Shown piece after piece: positions 11,189 to 30,635 of a stretch of 64,000 bases of DNA. Source of the stretch: Branchiostoma floridae (Eukaryota > Chordata > Leptocardii > Amphioxiformes > Branchiostomatidae). The notes under the pieces were generated by a model. That model was given only the letters and a program-made list of their open reading frames with translations, had not been told where the DNA came from and searched no databases. A program made the translations under genes and the position numbers. Within the stretch, counting starts at the first letter, position 1, and each line of letters opens with the position of its first letter. Where the stretch lies: the NCBI RefSeq assembly GCF_000003815.2, contig NC_049992.1, forward strand, positions 10,697,266 through 10,761,265, read 5' to 3'.

Positions 11189-14100
11189 ATGGCTGACACT
11201 CAGGATGGGGAGGGCGCTCAGAACAACCCGGACTCAGATAGCGGCGCTTCTGATCAGGAAGAGCAGCGTGAGTAGATCTTCAAGATTCTTGCTCAGCGAA
11301 TATATTTGTGGTTTAGGGCACCAGGTCGTCACTGGTTCTGACGCGGCTAGTAATGGTTCAACCCTACTTTGATCAATTTCGATTGATGTGTTGTGTGATG
11401 TATACAAGTTTATAATTATCTTTCACCTATCTGTTGAAGTTAGCTACAATTTGCTTTGCTTTGAAGAATTCAGTTATCAAGACAGCCGTCATTTAGTAGC
11501 GGAGTGATCTTTGAAGTTAAAGTTGAAAATATGCAAAATGTAAATAGATTATGACTAGGCCTGCCAAGAATCAAGGAGGTTAAAAAAAATTAAATTTTAA
11601 TCATATATTATTATTATAGAACTTTTTTTAACCTCCTTGTAGGAATAGAGCCACACTGCGGCCATTCAGCGTCACATCATCTTCCTATGAGACCAGTGAC
11701 TAACCCAAGTTTAACCCCGCTATTTTCATCAGTTTATATCACAGTTTGATGAGTACGATCTCTCTATGTCACATTGTCAGGTATGTTACCAGGAGGAGGG
11801 GCACAGCCAGCCAATGCCAGAGTTCACAGCTATGCTGATGATGCGGAGGAGAGAATCCGTACCTTGCCAGCTGATGCATATGTCAGTATTATTCGATCAG
11901 ATCATGATCATGATCATATTAGAATTATTACTTTGTCAGTTGCAGGTACTGTAATGTAGATTGTAGACTTTCAGTCTTAGCCTTTATGTGTGCAGTGTGC
12001 ACACCTTGTGCAATCCCAAATCATGCATTCATTACTCAATGATGTGAAATTTCAGGAAAACCGTCCCGTAGTAGGACCGTACCGTAGTAAGACAATGGAT
12101 TTTAATTTTTTTTTAAAGTGCGGATCAATTGACATCATGTTTTGTCCTGTAGGACGTTGACCTGAATCACTGTGGGATCGAGGCCCTTTCTGATGTCGGG
12201 TTAGACAGACTCACCCAAGTGGAAGTAAGTCATGATGATACTATCCTCCTAAGCAGGGACATCCAACAGCCAAACTGCCTGTCTGGATGTACCCTGCTCT
12301 TTCAACCGTCACCCTTAGTTTCTGACCGCCCTGCTTATAGATATTAATGAGGTTACCCTTATACATGCGAGACAGCTTTTGAAAACGGAAAGCCTATTCT
12401 CTGATTGGCTGACAGCTGGTTTGGGGGGGACGTCCACAGGAACTAAGACAGAGTGACGGTTGAAAGAGCAGGGTACATCCAGCAGGCAGTTTGGCTGTTG
12501 GATGTCCCTGCGTAGGAAGATGGATGATACATATACATATATAGTAAATGAATATGTCTTTAAGTCATTAGCAGGGACAGAATTGTAAAACTCTTTTTTT
12601 TTTCAAGGTTCTCCTCTGATAATCTCTAAGCAGATGTACAACGTAGAAAAGCAGAGAAACATTACAATATTGTCTTTCCACATCTGCTGTGTAATTTTTC
12701 TTCTGATTAGTCTTTGTTAAAAATGTACTGTATAGTTTTCTATATACATAAGTTAGATGTTATGACAGAAACCTGACGACTAATGTTGTTTGAGTATGTA
12801 TTATAATCTTGTTCTTCCCAAAATAGTCTTCATCTTATAATAAAGCATTGCCATGTTTATGAGGCTTGTCTTTGAAAATTTACAATATCCACAAGTTGTA
12901 AGTTGTATAAAGCTTATCTATGCCTATATATCTAGACCCTTTGTTTGAGATGGAACAACATCAAGAAGATAGAAAGTCTGGACCAGCTGGTCTCTCTAGA
13001 GGAACTGGAGCTATACGACAACCAGATAAAACAGATAGAAAACCTCAGCACCCTTGTAAACATGCGGTAAGTCAAGTAGAGTTTAACCTGTTCTGTACTA
13101 AGGTAGTCTCTTGACTACAAAATGGTTACAAAAAGACCAAAATTGATTATTGTACACTGTATTAGAGTTTCATGTACCGATAACATTATGTTGCTTGTAC
13201 AGCAAAATATTAAACATGTTGCTAAGATATACATATTGCAACTTTTCCAAAGATAATTTAATCAGGTTGGTACATCATAGGATTGGAGTTTTCACTTACC
13301 TGCTTACATTTTGATGTGTCTCTGTGAGCTTCCAACTGGAGTTCTGTTTCTCTCTGCTATATATAGCCATGTAGGTGACACTTTTGCTGTTAACGTTGGA
13401 ACACAATTCCAAATGTGGCTAAGTTTGTATCCCCCAGTGATGAACCGAGATGGAAGTGGATGCAAAATTGTTGAGATGCATATGGTATGATTTTTTATGC
13501 TTTCATTTTATTGTTACGATAATTTGACCTAAATACATTTGTATACCTATCTGTTCACAGTATTCTAGACATATCATTCAACATGCTGCGGAAGATAGAA
13601 AACCTGGAAGCCCTGACCAACCTACAGAAACTCTTCCTCATCCAGAACAAGATCTCCCAGATCGAGAACCTGGGGCACTTCAAGAGCCTGACCATGCTGG
13701 AGCTGGGGGCCAACAGGATTCGTGTAAGCTCTCCTCTTGACCATGATGCAGTTTTGTCCTAGTCTATACATGGACTTGTAACATTTTGCCACCTGGTGAC
13801 CACCAGTAAAAATATTTGAAAACAGACATTTTCCTATTTCCCCTTTCTTCTATTTCTATTATATTTACTCTCTTTGTTTTCTCATTAAAACTTTCTATTG
13901 TGTTTGTTCAATTTTCAAATTTTTTTATTTCATTTTCGAGACCCATGGCAACCAGGTCCAGATGTGTTGCAGTTCCATTCAATTCTGGTAGGGGGCGATG
14001 TTGGATGGTCTTAATAATATATGAAATTTTCACTTTCTTTATAGGTAATAGAGAATCTCGATGGCCTGGAGAACTTGGAGCAATTGTATTTGGGGAAGAA

Positions 14101-15831
14101 CAAGATCACCAAGCTGGAAAACCTAGAAAAACTCAGCAAACTAACTGTTCTTAGCATACAGGTGAGTACTGCTTTGATGACTCAGGTTTTACTATTTTGT
14201 TGCTATTGTCATGCAAGTGTAATGCAGCTCCAAGCTATTCTGTAAGAGGGCATTGTTTCTTGGTCTTAACCATGCCCTGCTGTTTTCTTCAGAGCAACAG
14301 AATCACCAAGCTGGAAGGACTATCAGAGCTAACCAGCCTGAAACAGCTATACATTAGTCACAATGGCATCCAGAAACTAGAGGGGCTGGACAACAATGTA
14401 AGTCTGTCTAAGATGCAATTTCCTTTCAAATCATTGAAGACAACTTTTGTGTTTGGCATTTTTTGTACATCATGTAATGTATATGATATTTTTTACAGAC
14501 TAAGAACCAAACTGCATTACATGGTATACTTGTTGAAGATGAATGTTGGAAACTTTTTGCCTGTTGTTAAGGAAAGCTAGCATTTTGATACTAGTATATG
14601 GATATACATTGTCTATCCTTGGTCCACGATTTTGTCATTTCATGGTCCATCTGTGTAAAAAGTTACTTTGACTTCACAGCTGCAGCTTGACACCCTGGAT
14701 GTGGCGAACAACCGTATCCAGAAGATTGAGAATGTGAGCCAACTGGTGCACCTGGAGGAGTTCTGGGTAAGGAAGACTCAGTTACGTATGTGCTTATGAT
14801 ATCATCAAGAGCAAACAATACAGGTTCTGCGGAAATTTTGTATGCATAGTTCAAAATTTAATAATAAAAATAAAATAGAAAACTAACATTTTAGTAAAGC
14901 TGTCCTATTAGTACAGGAGCCGCGGCCTGAAAAAAATAATTTCGTTCAACCCATCTTAAAGAAAAGGTTTTACCTGATATTTTGGTAGAGGGGGTCCATC
15001 TGCATCACACCTTATGATTTTTTTGCTCAAATTGTGGTATCACGCTCCTGCTAGCGCTAATAAAGATAATTATTTATGGCACACAGGTATACTTTCAAGG
15101 GGGAGGGGCCAAATCTAAACATCAATATTTTTTTAATACATGGTTGCCCCCCTCCCCCTGCAGTGTAACCATAACCAGGTGAGTGACTGGAAGGACCTGG
15201 ATGAGCTGGCAGGTGCCAAACAGCTGGTCACCGTGTACCTGGAAGGGAACCCCATACAGGCAAAAGACTCAAACTATAGGTAAGTACAACATCCTGTGTT
15301 TTAAGTCTGTAACTATGTGTACCGGAATCCATGGTTCACTGTGGTTGATTGTCATTCCATGGTTAGCTGTGATTTTGTACAAACAGTACAATGCCATATA
15401 TGTCAGTGGTCCACAGTGTAATAGAGTTGGGGTCTCTTTTGAAATTCAATTACTTGAAGTCAGATTGATTCATCCTTTCACAGTCAGCCATCTTTACAAG
15501 AAAGGTGGCTGTGATATGAAGATGCATGGGAACTGACCTTAATTGTGCAAAACGAAAGTGGGTTGGAAATATTGACAAAAGTTGTATTCAAGTTCAGTGA
15601 GATCTATGATTGTCTAAGGGCAATGATGATAATAATGATAGGCCAATACAGTATCACAAAGGTATGCATTACATAAATAGAGTAGGCCAGGTACAATGTA
15701 TTACTACATTGTATGGTTTAGCTGTTGATAGGAAATGATGTCATTCCACTTCCTGTTTGTCCTCCAGGAGGAAGGTGAAGCTGGCCCTGCCCTGCCTACA
15801 GCAGATCGACGCCACCCTGTGTGGCCAATAG
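11189..15831 (+). CDS. PPP1R7: protein phosphatase 1 regulatory subunit 7 (SDS22)
   Basis: Ten exons: 11189-11267, 11781-11881, 12153-12224, 12936-13066, 13561-13723, 14045-14161, 14293-14397, 14680-14766, 15164-15279 and 15768-15831 (TAG). The phase closes exactly to give 344 aa (human 360). SDS22 is a leucine-rich-repeat protein that binds the PP1 catalytic subunit and affects its biogenesis and nuclear mitotic role. After an acidic N-terminus come about eleven 22-residue SDS22-type repeats of the form LxxLxLxxNxIxxIENL, for example ELYDNQIKQIENL and LYLGKNKITKLENL. An LRR cap (LEGNPIQAKDSNYRRKV) and the ending LPCLQQIDAT follow. The least certain exon is the second, in the poorly conserved N-terminus; its 3' border was chosen for phase and a GTCAGT donor. 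Confidence 0.95.
11572..11639. repeat. perfect short hairpin in PPP1R7 intron 1
   Basis: A 17-base arm CAAGGAGGTTAAAAAAA and its exact inverse flank an A/T-rich loop of about 34 bases. It may be a tiny MITE or a stem-loop; nothing further supports an RNA gene. Confidence 0.6.
12243..12521. mobile_element. 279 bp inverted-repeat element (MITE) in PPP1R7 intron 3
   Basis: The two arms of about 75 bp share GCAGGGACATCCAACAGCC and ACCCTGCTCTTTCAACCGTC in opposite orientation. It is non-coding and lies between the 12153-12224 and 12936-13066 exons. Confidence 0.75.
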
Positions 15832-16194
15832 GGTCTTTAGAACAGACTGTGTAGCCAATAGGGGCTTTAAAATGTGAACAGACTTGTGGATGGAACCAGC
15901 ATAGGAAGGCTGGCTGAAGTAGCACCAGGGGCTGATAATAGTACAACATATATTAGGGTGGGTACCAGTACAAAATAATTCAGGTACAGGTACGGTTAAC
16001 CAGGCTGGACTTAATTGTTGTGAATGGGCGATACTTAAAACAATGGTCCAATTTGCTACAAAAGATGGAGTATCCAACTCCCACTGGTATTTCTTCAGGT
16101 AAACTCTGTAGGTTTGACTGTAGAAACTTGGTAGAAATTACTATAAATTCAGTAACCAAGAAGTGCCCACCCCATTCAAGTACATGTATGTGTG

Positions 16195-16510
16195 GATGTA
16201 CTGCTGACCAGGGTTGTAGCCAGTGCCCGTCCTTCTGTCCTTTGACGGAATTTTGCAGCTGGGGACAGAAAATAATTTTGCCCATTCCGTCCTCTGTGAT
16301 GACAAAAATTGATATGCAAAGATATAAAAAAAACTGTCTCATTGGGTAATTTTTCACCAAAACAGATGCCATTGAACAACTGAGTCTACCTTTCAAAATT
16401 TTCTGGGGGAGCATGCCCACGGACCGTCCTCGGAACGTCTTGCCTTTGGCACTCAATACTTATAGGATTCGAAATCGAGGGGACAGAAATGATTTCAGGC
16501 TGGCTGCAAC
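16195..16510. repeat. dispersed repeat, related to a segment at 18716-18800
   Basis: Both segments contain a GTCCTCCTGTCC-like block followed by GGGACAGAAA and a CCATTCCGTCC-like block in the same order. No coding potential was seen. They are probably members of one interspersed repeat family in the spacer downstream of PPP1R7 and the 3' flank of POLR2H. Confidence 0.4.
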
Positions 16511-16530
16511 CCTGCTGCTGACATATCCTA

Positions 16531-17108
16531 CGAGGGGCGTGCAATTAGTAATGGTCCTGACCCATTTCCCATAGCAGGAGATTAATGAAACTTGGCACAG
16601 TTATTAGTCTTTCTCTTCATAGGAATCACCCAGAGTTATGCATTTCTCCCATCGTTTGATGCAGCTCTGGACACCGATTTTGTAGGACACCCCAGGTTGG
16701 TCCTCCAACTGATGCCTCATCAATGGCACAAGAGGGACGACCAGGTCTGGGAGCTGTTTCCACAGACTTCCAGCCACGTTTGAATTCAGGATGCCAGCGT
16801 TTTACAAGGTCATATGATGGGGCATCATCACCATAAGTTTCATTTATTTCATCAAAAGTCTTCTTTGGTGTGCGTCCTTTCAAATACAAAAACCGGATCA
16901 CTGCGCGACACTCAACTGGTTCCATTTCACACCTGGTCCATTTCGCACCTGACTAAGTTCAAACACCAGTAAATCAGAAACCACAATTAGTTCAGAGCTG
17001 TCTTTTGCAACATAACCCATAGAGATATGAATTATTACACATACAAAATTTCATTTAGATCAGACAACTGGAAGTGGGTCAGGACCATTACTTATTGCAC
17101 GCCCCTCG
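16531..17108 (-). mobile_element. mariner deletion derivative, copy 1 (578 bp)
   Basis: About 40 bp terminal inverted repeats start CGAGGGGCGTGCAAT and end in the inverse, each flanked by TA, the mariner target site. Inside, on the minus strand, is an open frame for the transposase helix-turn-helix start. It has exactly the length of the copy at 36133-36710, and the rest of the transposase is missing from both. Confidence 0.9.
16626..16925 (-). pseudogene. truncated mariner transposase, DNA-binding N-terminus only
   Basis: A 99 aa frame begins [20 protein letters not shown] and matches the N-terminal HTH module of mariner/Mos1 transposases (and of SETMAR). It runs to GRPSCAIDEA, then joins an unrelated-looking tail of about 25 residues. 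The whole catalytic DDD domain (about 230 residues in full-length members) is absent, so it cannot transpose itself. The frame is intact, as is its partner at 36316-36624. Confidence 0.85.
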
Positions 17109-18950
17109 TAGACTTGCACTGTTCATTGCACAGTCTGATATATGACTACAACAGCAGGGAGAGATTCTTGTACTGTAACTTATCAACCTTAAAATCTCCC
17201 ATAACTAGATGTTGCATGGTTGCGTTAAATGATCTATCTTTAATGTATTAGACATCTTTGTAAGAAGGTTGAATCTTGATACAGATATTATATCATTAGA
17301 CAGACCTACATGTACATGTATGGCTGCATAATGCATTATGATAGAGTGGTATGTTAGACTTTAAAGTTATATCTGTTTAAAGGATGGTAGATTTTAAGCA
17401 ATTTAAGTCAATTCTGATTTGTGCCATAATGCAAGTTGTTTGTAAAATAATGTAGTCCCTAAATGGTATTGAAATATATGAGTTATCTTTGTTTACACAC
17501 ATGTACATGAAAAAATCGAAGCTCACAATAGCTGTACTATATCACCTAAGAAATTCAGTTGTATTTTTTTACTTTTTACCAAATGTGCATTAGATGTCTA
17601 TAGTTTTTCTTCAAATGTTCTTTAGCAGCAAAAGTATGGTCTTAAGAAAAGCTTGTATGATAGTTGACTATCTACTTCTTTTGCCATTTCAAGAAATGGA
17701 CAGAAGATGTTCGCCACAACTGTTCGTCACCTGTCCTAAGAAATTACATACCTCGTACATTTCATGCCTGTAAAATGTATAGATGGTAAATGTGGTCGGT
17801 CCCCATCTTAAATGTTATGACTCCAAATAAGAATAAACGAAATGAAGTCATATTGTCAGCACTAGTGTTGTGTTTGTAACGGAAATGCCCAGACATGTAC
17901 ATAAATTCACATACAGCCACCATGAAATTTACATAGTATTACACATACATGCAAGCACATGTCCCATCTTCCTGAGTACTTAGTTATTGTACCATGTACT
18001 CATAAAATATAATTGACTGATGATAATGGAATTTTGTATGCTTTAAACGTGACAATTTATAGCAGGTCCAATAACAGCAACATTAATAACACAGACACGG
18101 TGTGATAGTGTCACTTTTTGTGACCTTTTTATTTTATGAGCAGTCATTCTTTCTCCAAAAATGGTCGTCCTGATTCATTTCTTATGAATCTGTCAAAACT
18201 TAATATGGAAAATGCTGTTAAATGCCTCAAATATGAACATGAAAGCTAAAATTTATTATGAATCTTCCAATAACTATGTCAACCAACCATACAGAAAAAT
18301 TCTAGACTACTGAATTATAATAGCAGTTATTGTAGTAGTGGTTGTAGTAGACTATCCAATAATCAGACTAAGGTAAAGTTACAAAACTCCAATTCCATTA
18401 GACACAATGTGTAGTAGTGTAAAGAACACATATTTTAGAAGTAGGGAAGTGAAGAAAATGAAATTTCTCTCCCATTTGAAATGAGCTCTGCTTCAAACTT
18501 GCAAGCAGAACTTGATACAATATGGGCTATGTCCATCAACTTAAGAAAGTTAGATTACTAAACACACACCTCCATACAACATTCTACAAAAAAAAGGATC
18601 AACAACAATGAAACAATGAGTGTTTTGTGAGATCTACATGTAGCTACAGTCACGTGGATGGGACAATTCAATATACACGACGTAAAATAGCAAGGTTCAC
18701 ATATATGTTCATGTAGCAGGGCTTTCTCCAGGACCCGTCCTCCTGTCCTGGGACAGAAATTTACTTGGAATGGAAAATGATTTTACCCCATCCGTCCCAA
18801 AAGTAACATGAAACTGTTGAAACTGTACTTTCATGTATTTTCCTTAAACCAAGAAAATCAACAACATTGGCTCCCAAACAATGAGTGGAACAAAAAAAAT
18901 TTAAGCTGAAGAAAGCCTTGACATGTAGATTCTGACAGCTTTGTTGGCAC
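17109..18950. other. spacer downstream of PPP1R7 and POLR2H, no gene seen
   Basis: A+T-rich sequence with stops in every frame and no recognisable domain. PPP1R7 (+) and POLR2H (-) converge on it. It should hold the POLR2H poly(A) site; a repeat relic lies at 18716-18800. Confidence 0.5.
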
Positions 18951-27767
<8,817 letters not shown>

Positions 27768-28890
27768 TTAACCTGTCCTGATTACCCACCTCACAAACTG
27801 TTGCCTCAATTACACCAAGGACGTCTCATAAAACGTCCTTGGTTGCACCGAGCTTTAACTATTTAGATCAGCGAAAGGCTACGTTTTTACTAAATTCACA
27901 AAACCCACTCATTTTGCAAAAAATCATTCAAAGAAGAAGTCAATCGCCACACTAGCAAACATAGTACCTTATAGTAGATTAGAAACTAATGTTCTGAATA
28001 ACTCTTATTTTGAGACAGCCCTCGGCCATGATTTTGCAAATAAAGTCGCTAACGCTGTGAACAAGACAGAGAACTGAATGTGTTACTACAGTTACTATTA
28101 GTATGTAGGTAAAATAGACGGCCACTCCTTCGAGCATGATGCTGTCATAAAACTTTAACGGCCCCACCAGTTTCACTTCTCTGACTTTTGTAGCATATAA
28201 AGGAGCAGAGGAGAAATAAGAAAAAAAACAGACATCTTGTGATAAGTCACAAATGCATATCCACAAGAACCATAAAGTCACCTGAGCAGGCTGATTCTTC
28301 AAACTGTCTCGCCGTCACTTCCTTGTTGTCTCCAAGCAGATCTATCGGGGGCAAAGACTGTATCAATAAGGTTAAACAGTTTCTTTCCTTCTTCTCTTGT
28401 ATGGTCTTTGAAATGTTGACAAAAAATTAAAAAATGAAAATAAACTATTGTCTCTCTTGTCTAGTTTTCTGTCTTTTTTATTTTGTTATACCCCAGTTAA
28501 AAACCGGCTAAACAGTGTCCGACTTGGGGCCAGTTGGACACTGTTTTCTGTTACTCAAGCAACTGGATATGACTTTGGAAACGGGTAAACGTTTCAACTA
28601 GTATCCACGTGCACTATCTTTCATCTCAGATCGGTGCCAGGGGGAACCAATGCAAACCGTTTCCGGGGAGAAGATGTGGAAATTCCGTTTCCAAAATTAT
28701 ATCCTGGGTTGCTTGAATTAAGTAACTGCTTTTTGGCGTATCTTATTACCTGGTTGTCTACCCTTCATCGACGTAGCCCTTTGGATACTGTCGATGCCCC
28801 CGATATACATGTACATGTAGGTCTGCCGGGGAGATAATGCTGGTCAACACTGCAAACAATTTTTCAGTAAACACTCTTGATCTGCTAAAG

Positions 28891-29066
28891 TGAAACAACC
28901 AGAGAGGCGAGTAAGAACAGAAAGAAACAACACCCCGACTCCCGGGATTCGAACCCGCGCCGAACCCGGGCAGCCGGATCACAAATCGAACGTGCAAACC
29001 GTTCGGCCAAAGGGCTTAAGCCGTTAGGCGTCTTCGGTTTAGCAGTCCTTGAACACCACTGTTACA
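28891..29066 (-). repeat. LTR of TRIM copy 1 (left copy in window)
   Basis: 176 bp, identical by eye to 29171-29346. On the minus strand it contains an A box-like and an exact B box motif of a type 2 RNA polymerase III promoter. The acceptor-stem positions do not pair, so this is not an intact tRNA gene. Confidence 0.85.
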
Positions 29067-29170
29067 CTACTCCCCCTTTTCTTTTCAAGATTCGTCCTCG
29101 AATCTCCGAGATCGACATCCCTGTGTGGCACATACAAGCCTGTTACTCACAGGGCCGGCGTGGGAACCAG

Positions 29171-29346
29171 TGAAACAACCAGAGAGGCGAGTAAGAACAG
29201 AAAGAAACAACACCCCGACTCCCGGGATTCGAACCCGCGCCGAACCCGGGCAGCCGGATCACAAATCGAACGTGCAAACCGTTCGGCCAAAGGGCTTAAG
29301 CCGTTAGGCGTCTTCGGTTTAGCAGTCCTTGAACACCACTGTTACA
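29171..29346 (-). repeat. LTR of TRIM copy 1 (right copy in window)
   Basis: Second LTR; being identical to its partner suggests fairly recent insertion, since LTR pairs are made identical at integration. Confidence 0.85.
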
Positions 29347-29469
29347 AAAGGATTCCTGTTTCCTTGAGTTGGTTTCTGTTGTGATAAACGATGGTGCTGA
29401 TTTGATGTGTAATATTTACCGTACACTGTTATTATAATAGAGACCGAGAACGAATGTCATTTTATAATA

Positions 29470-29770
29470 GAATAGTTTGTATAGAGAAGAGAGAAATGAA
29501 CTGTATCATAGTATAGTCTTGTACAAAATATATTCCCTACTGCATACAATAAGTTCTGTAGAAAATTCACATATCTAATGAAAATAGACAAACTATCGAT
29601 CATAAAACATAATATGTTTCTGTTATCTTCACCATAAAGTTTTGTCAGAGAAGTTTGATTTATCTAACGATAGTTTTATCTTGTACCTGTTAAATTTATT
29701 TCTTTGACATGTGTTGTTGTGACCTGTACTTAGCCCGGTGTGGTAAAATGTGCAATAAAAGATCATTCAT
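29470..29770 (+). repeat. dispersed repeat, 3' tail of a retroelement, copy 1
   Basis: Shares long blocks with 42060-42385, including GACCTGTACT(T)AGCCCGGTGTGG and a GTGCAAT(A/G)AAAG end. Ends in an ATTCATTC-like simple tail, as in many non-LTR elements. No frame survives. Confidence 0.6.
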
Positions 29771-30635
29771 TCATTATTCTGAGTCAACATACGAATCAGT
29801 GCGCAGGGCAAATGTACTTTGAAACACACATTGTCCAGATTTTGAAAACACAGAATGTGTATCAGCGGACATACAAGAACATAGTCTTTCTTAGTTTTAT
29901 GCTTCTAGCCCAGTCAAGAATTCCTTTTCAAGGTCTGGTCTGGTAAGTCTCTACATAACGATATAGTCCGGCGGTTATATAATCAAATGTACGTGGGTGG
30001 GTGGGGGAGTATTTCGTCATCTACTTCGGAATATTAGTCTAGTACTCTTTTCATGTAGTGAGCTATTTGCATTATTAGCTGTTGTTTAGTAATACCAGGT
30101 AATAGCGAGAGCTTGCTTACGACCACTCCCTGTGACTGTGTGTAGTTTGCAGACAGGCCAGAGCACGCGTGCTGTCAACATGGAGGCTAACTAAGGTACA
30201 TGTCTGTTTTTAACTTCTTACCTTTTCTTGCACCAGGAAATAGTTACTTTTTCTCTACCCTGGGGGCTATCCGGGTCGGGCAGCTAGGACAGTTTATTCG
30301 GTGGCCCAAGACAGTCAGGCCCACCGAGCTCCTATTAGCGCCCCGGGGAGTTTGAGCCCACCTGCTAACTTGCTAGCTACCCGGTCCTATCTGGCTCCCA
30401 TGGTACTTTTTCTCCAACAGACTCTGTCTATTGTTATGCAGTTTTGTGAATGGAAAGCAATATACGCCCCCAGGTTATTTTCCTTAGAAATATTTTCCTG
30501 GGAAAATCTTTGCAGGATTGGCTCATTTTCGGCATGATTGCATGTAGGATATACATTTTGTAACCTCTCTTCATCTTTCTGGACTTTAATTTGTGCATCA
30601 TCTGTCTTTCAGTAGAGCCCGGCAGGTGTTTCATC

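Larger units (their letters stand above)
28887..29350 (-). mobile_element. TRIM (miniature LTR retroelement), copy 1, with 4 bp target duplication
   Basis: Two 176 bp repeats, 28891-29066 and 29171-29346, appear identical by eye and flank 104 bp. Read on the minus strand, each LTR starts TG and ends CA. The first LTR is followed after one base by TGGTTCCCACGCCGG, a primer-binding-site-like sequence, and the second is preceded by the purine tract AAAAGAAAAGGGGGAG. AAAG flanks the whole element on both sides (28887-28890, 29347-29350). No protein frame is supported. The LTR has a tRNA-like core: box A-like TGGCCGAACGG, then 43 bases, then box B GGTTCGAATCC. Confidence 0.88.

Noticed and set aside
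16020-16456. Overlapping frames of 110-158 codons on both strands
   Set aside because: Lie in a dispersed repeat downstream of PPP1R7; no family resemblance or splice support.
28920-29010. Functional tRNA gene
   Set aside because: Box A and box B are present, but bases before box A and after the T arm do not form an acceptor stem, and the segment is repeated within LTRs.
29049-29384. Frames with NNTPTPGIRTRAEPGQPDH-like peptides here and at 45811-46286
   Set aside because: These lie across the TRIM LTRs and tRNA-like core; the protein repeats because the DNA repeats, with no start context or domain.
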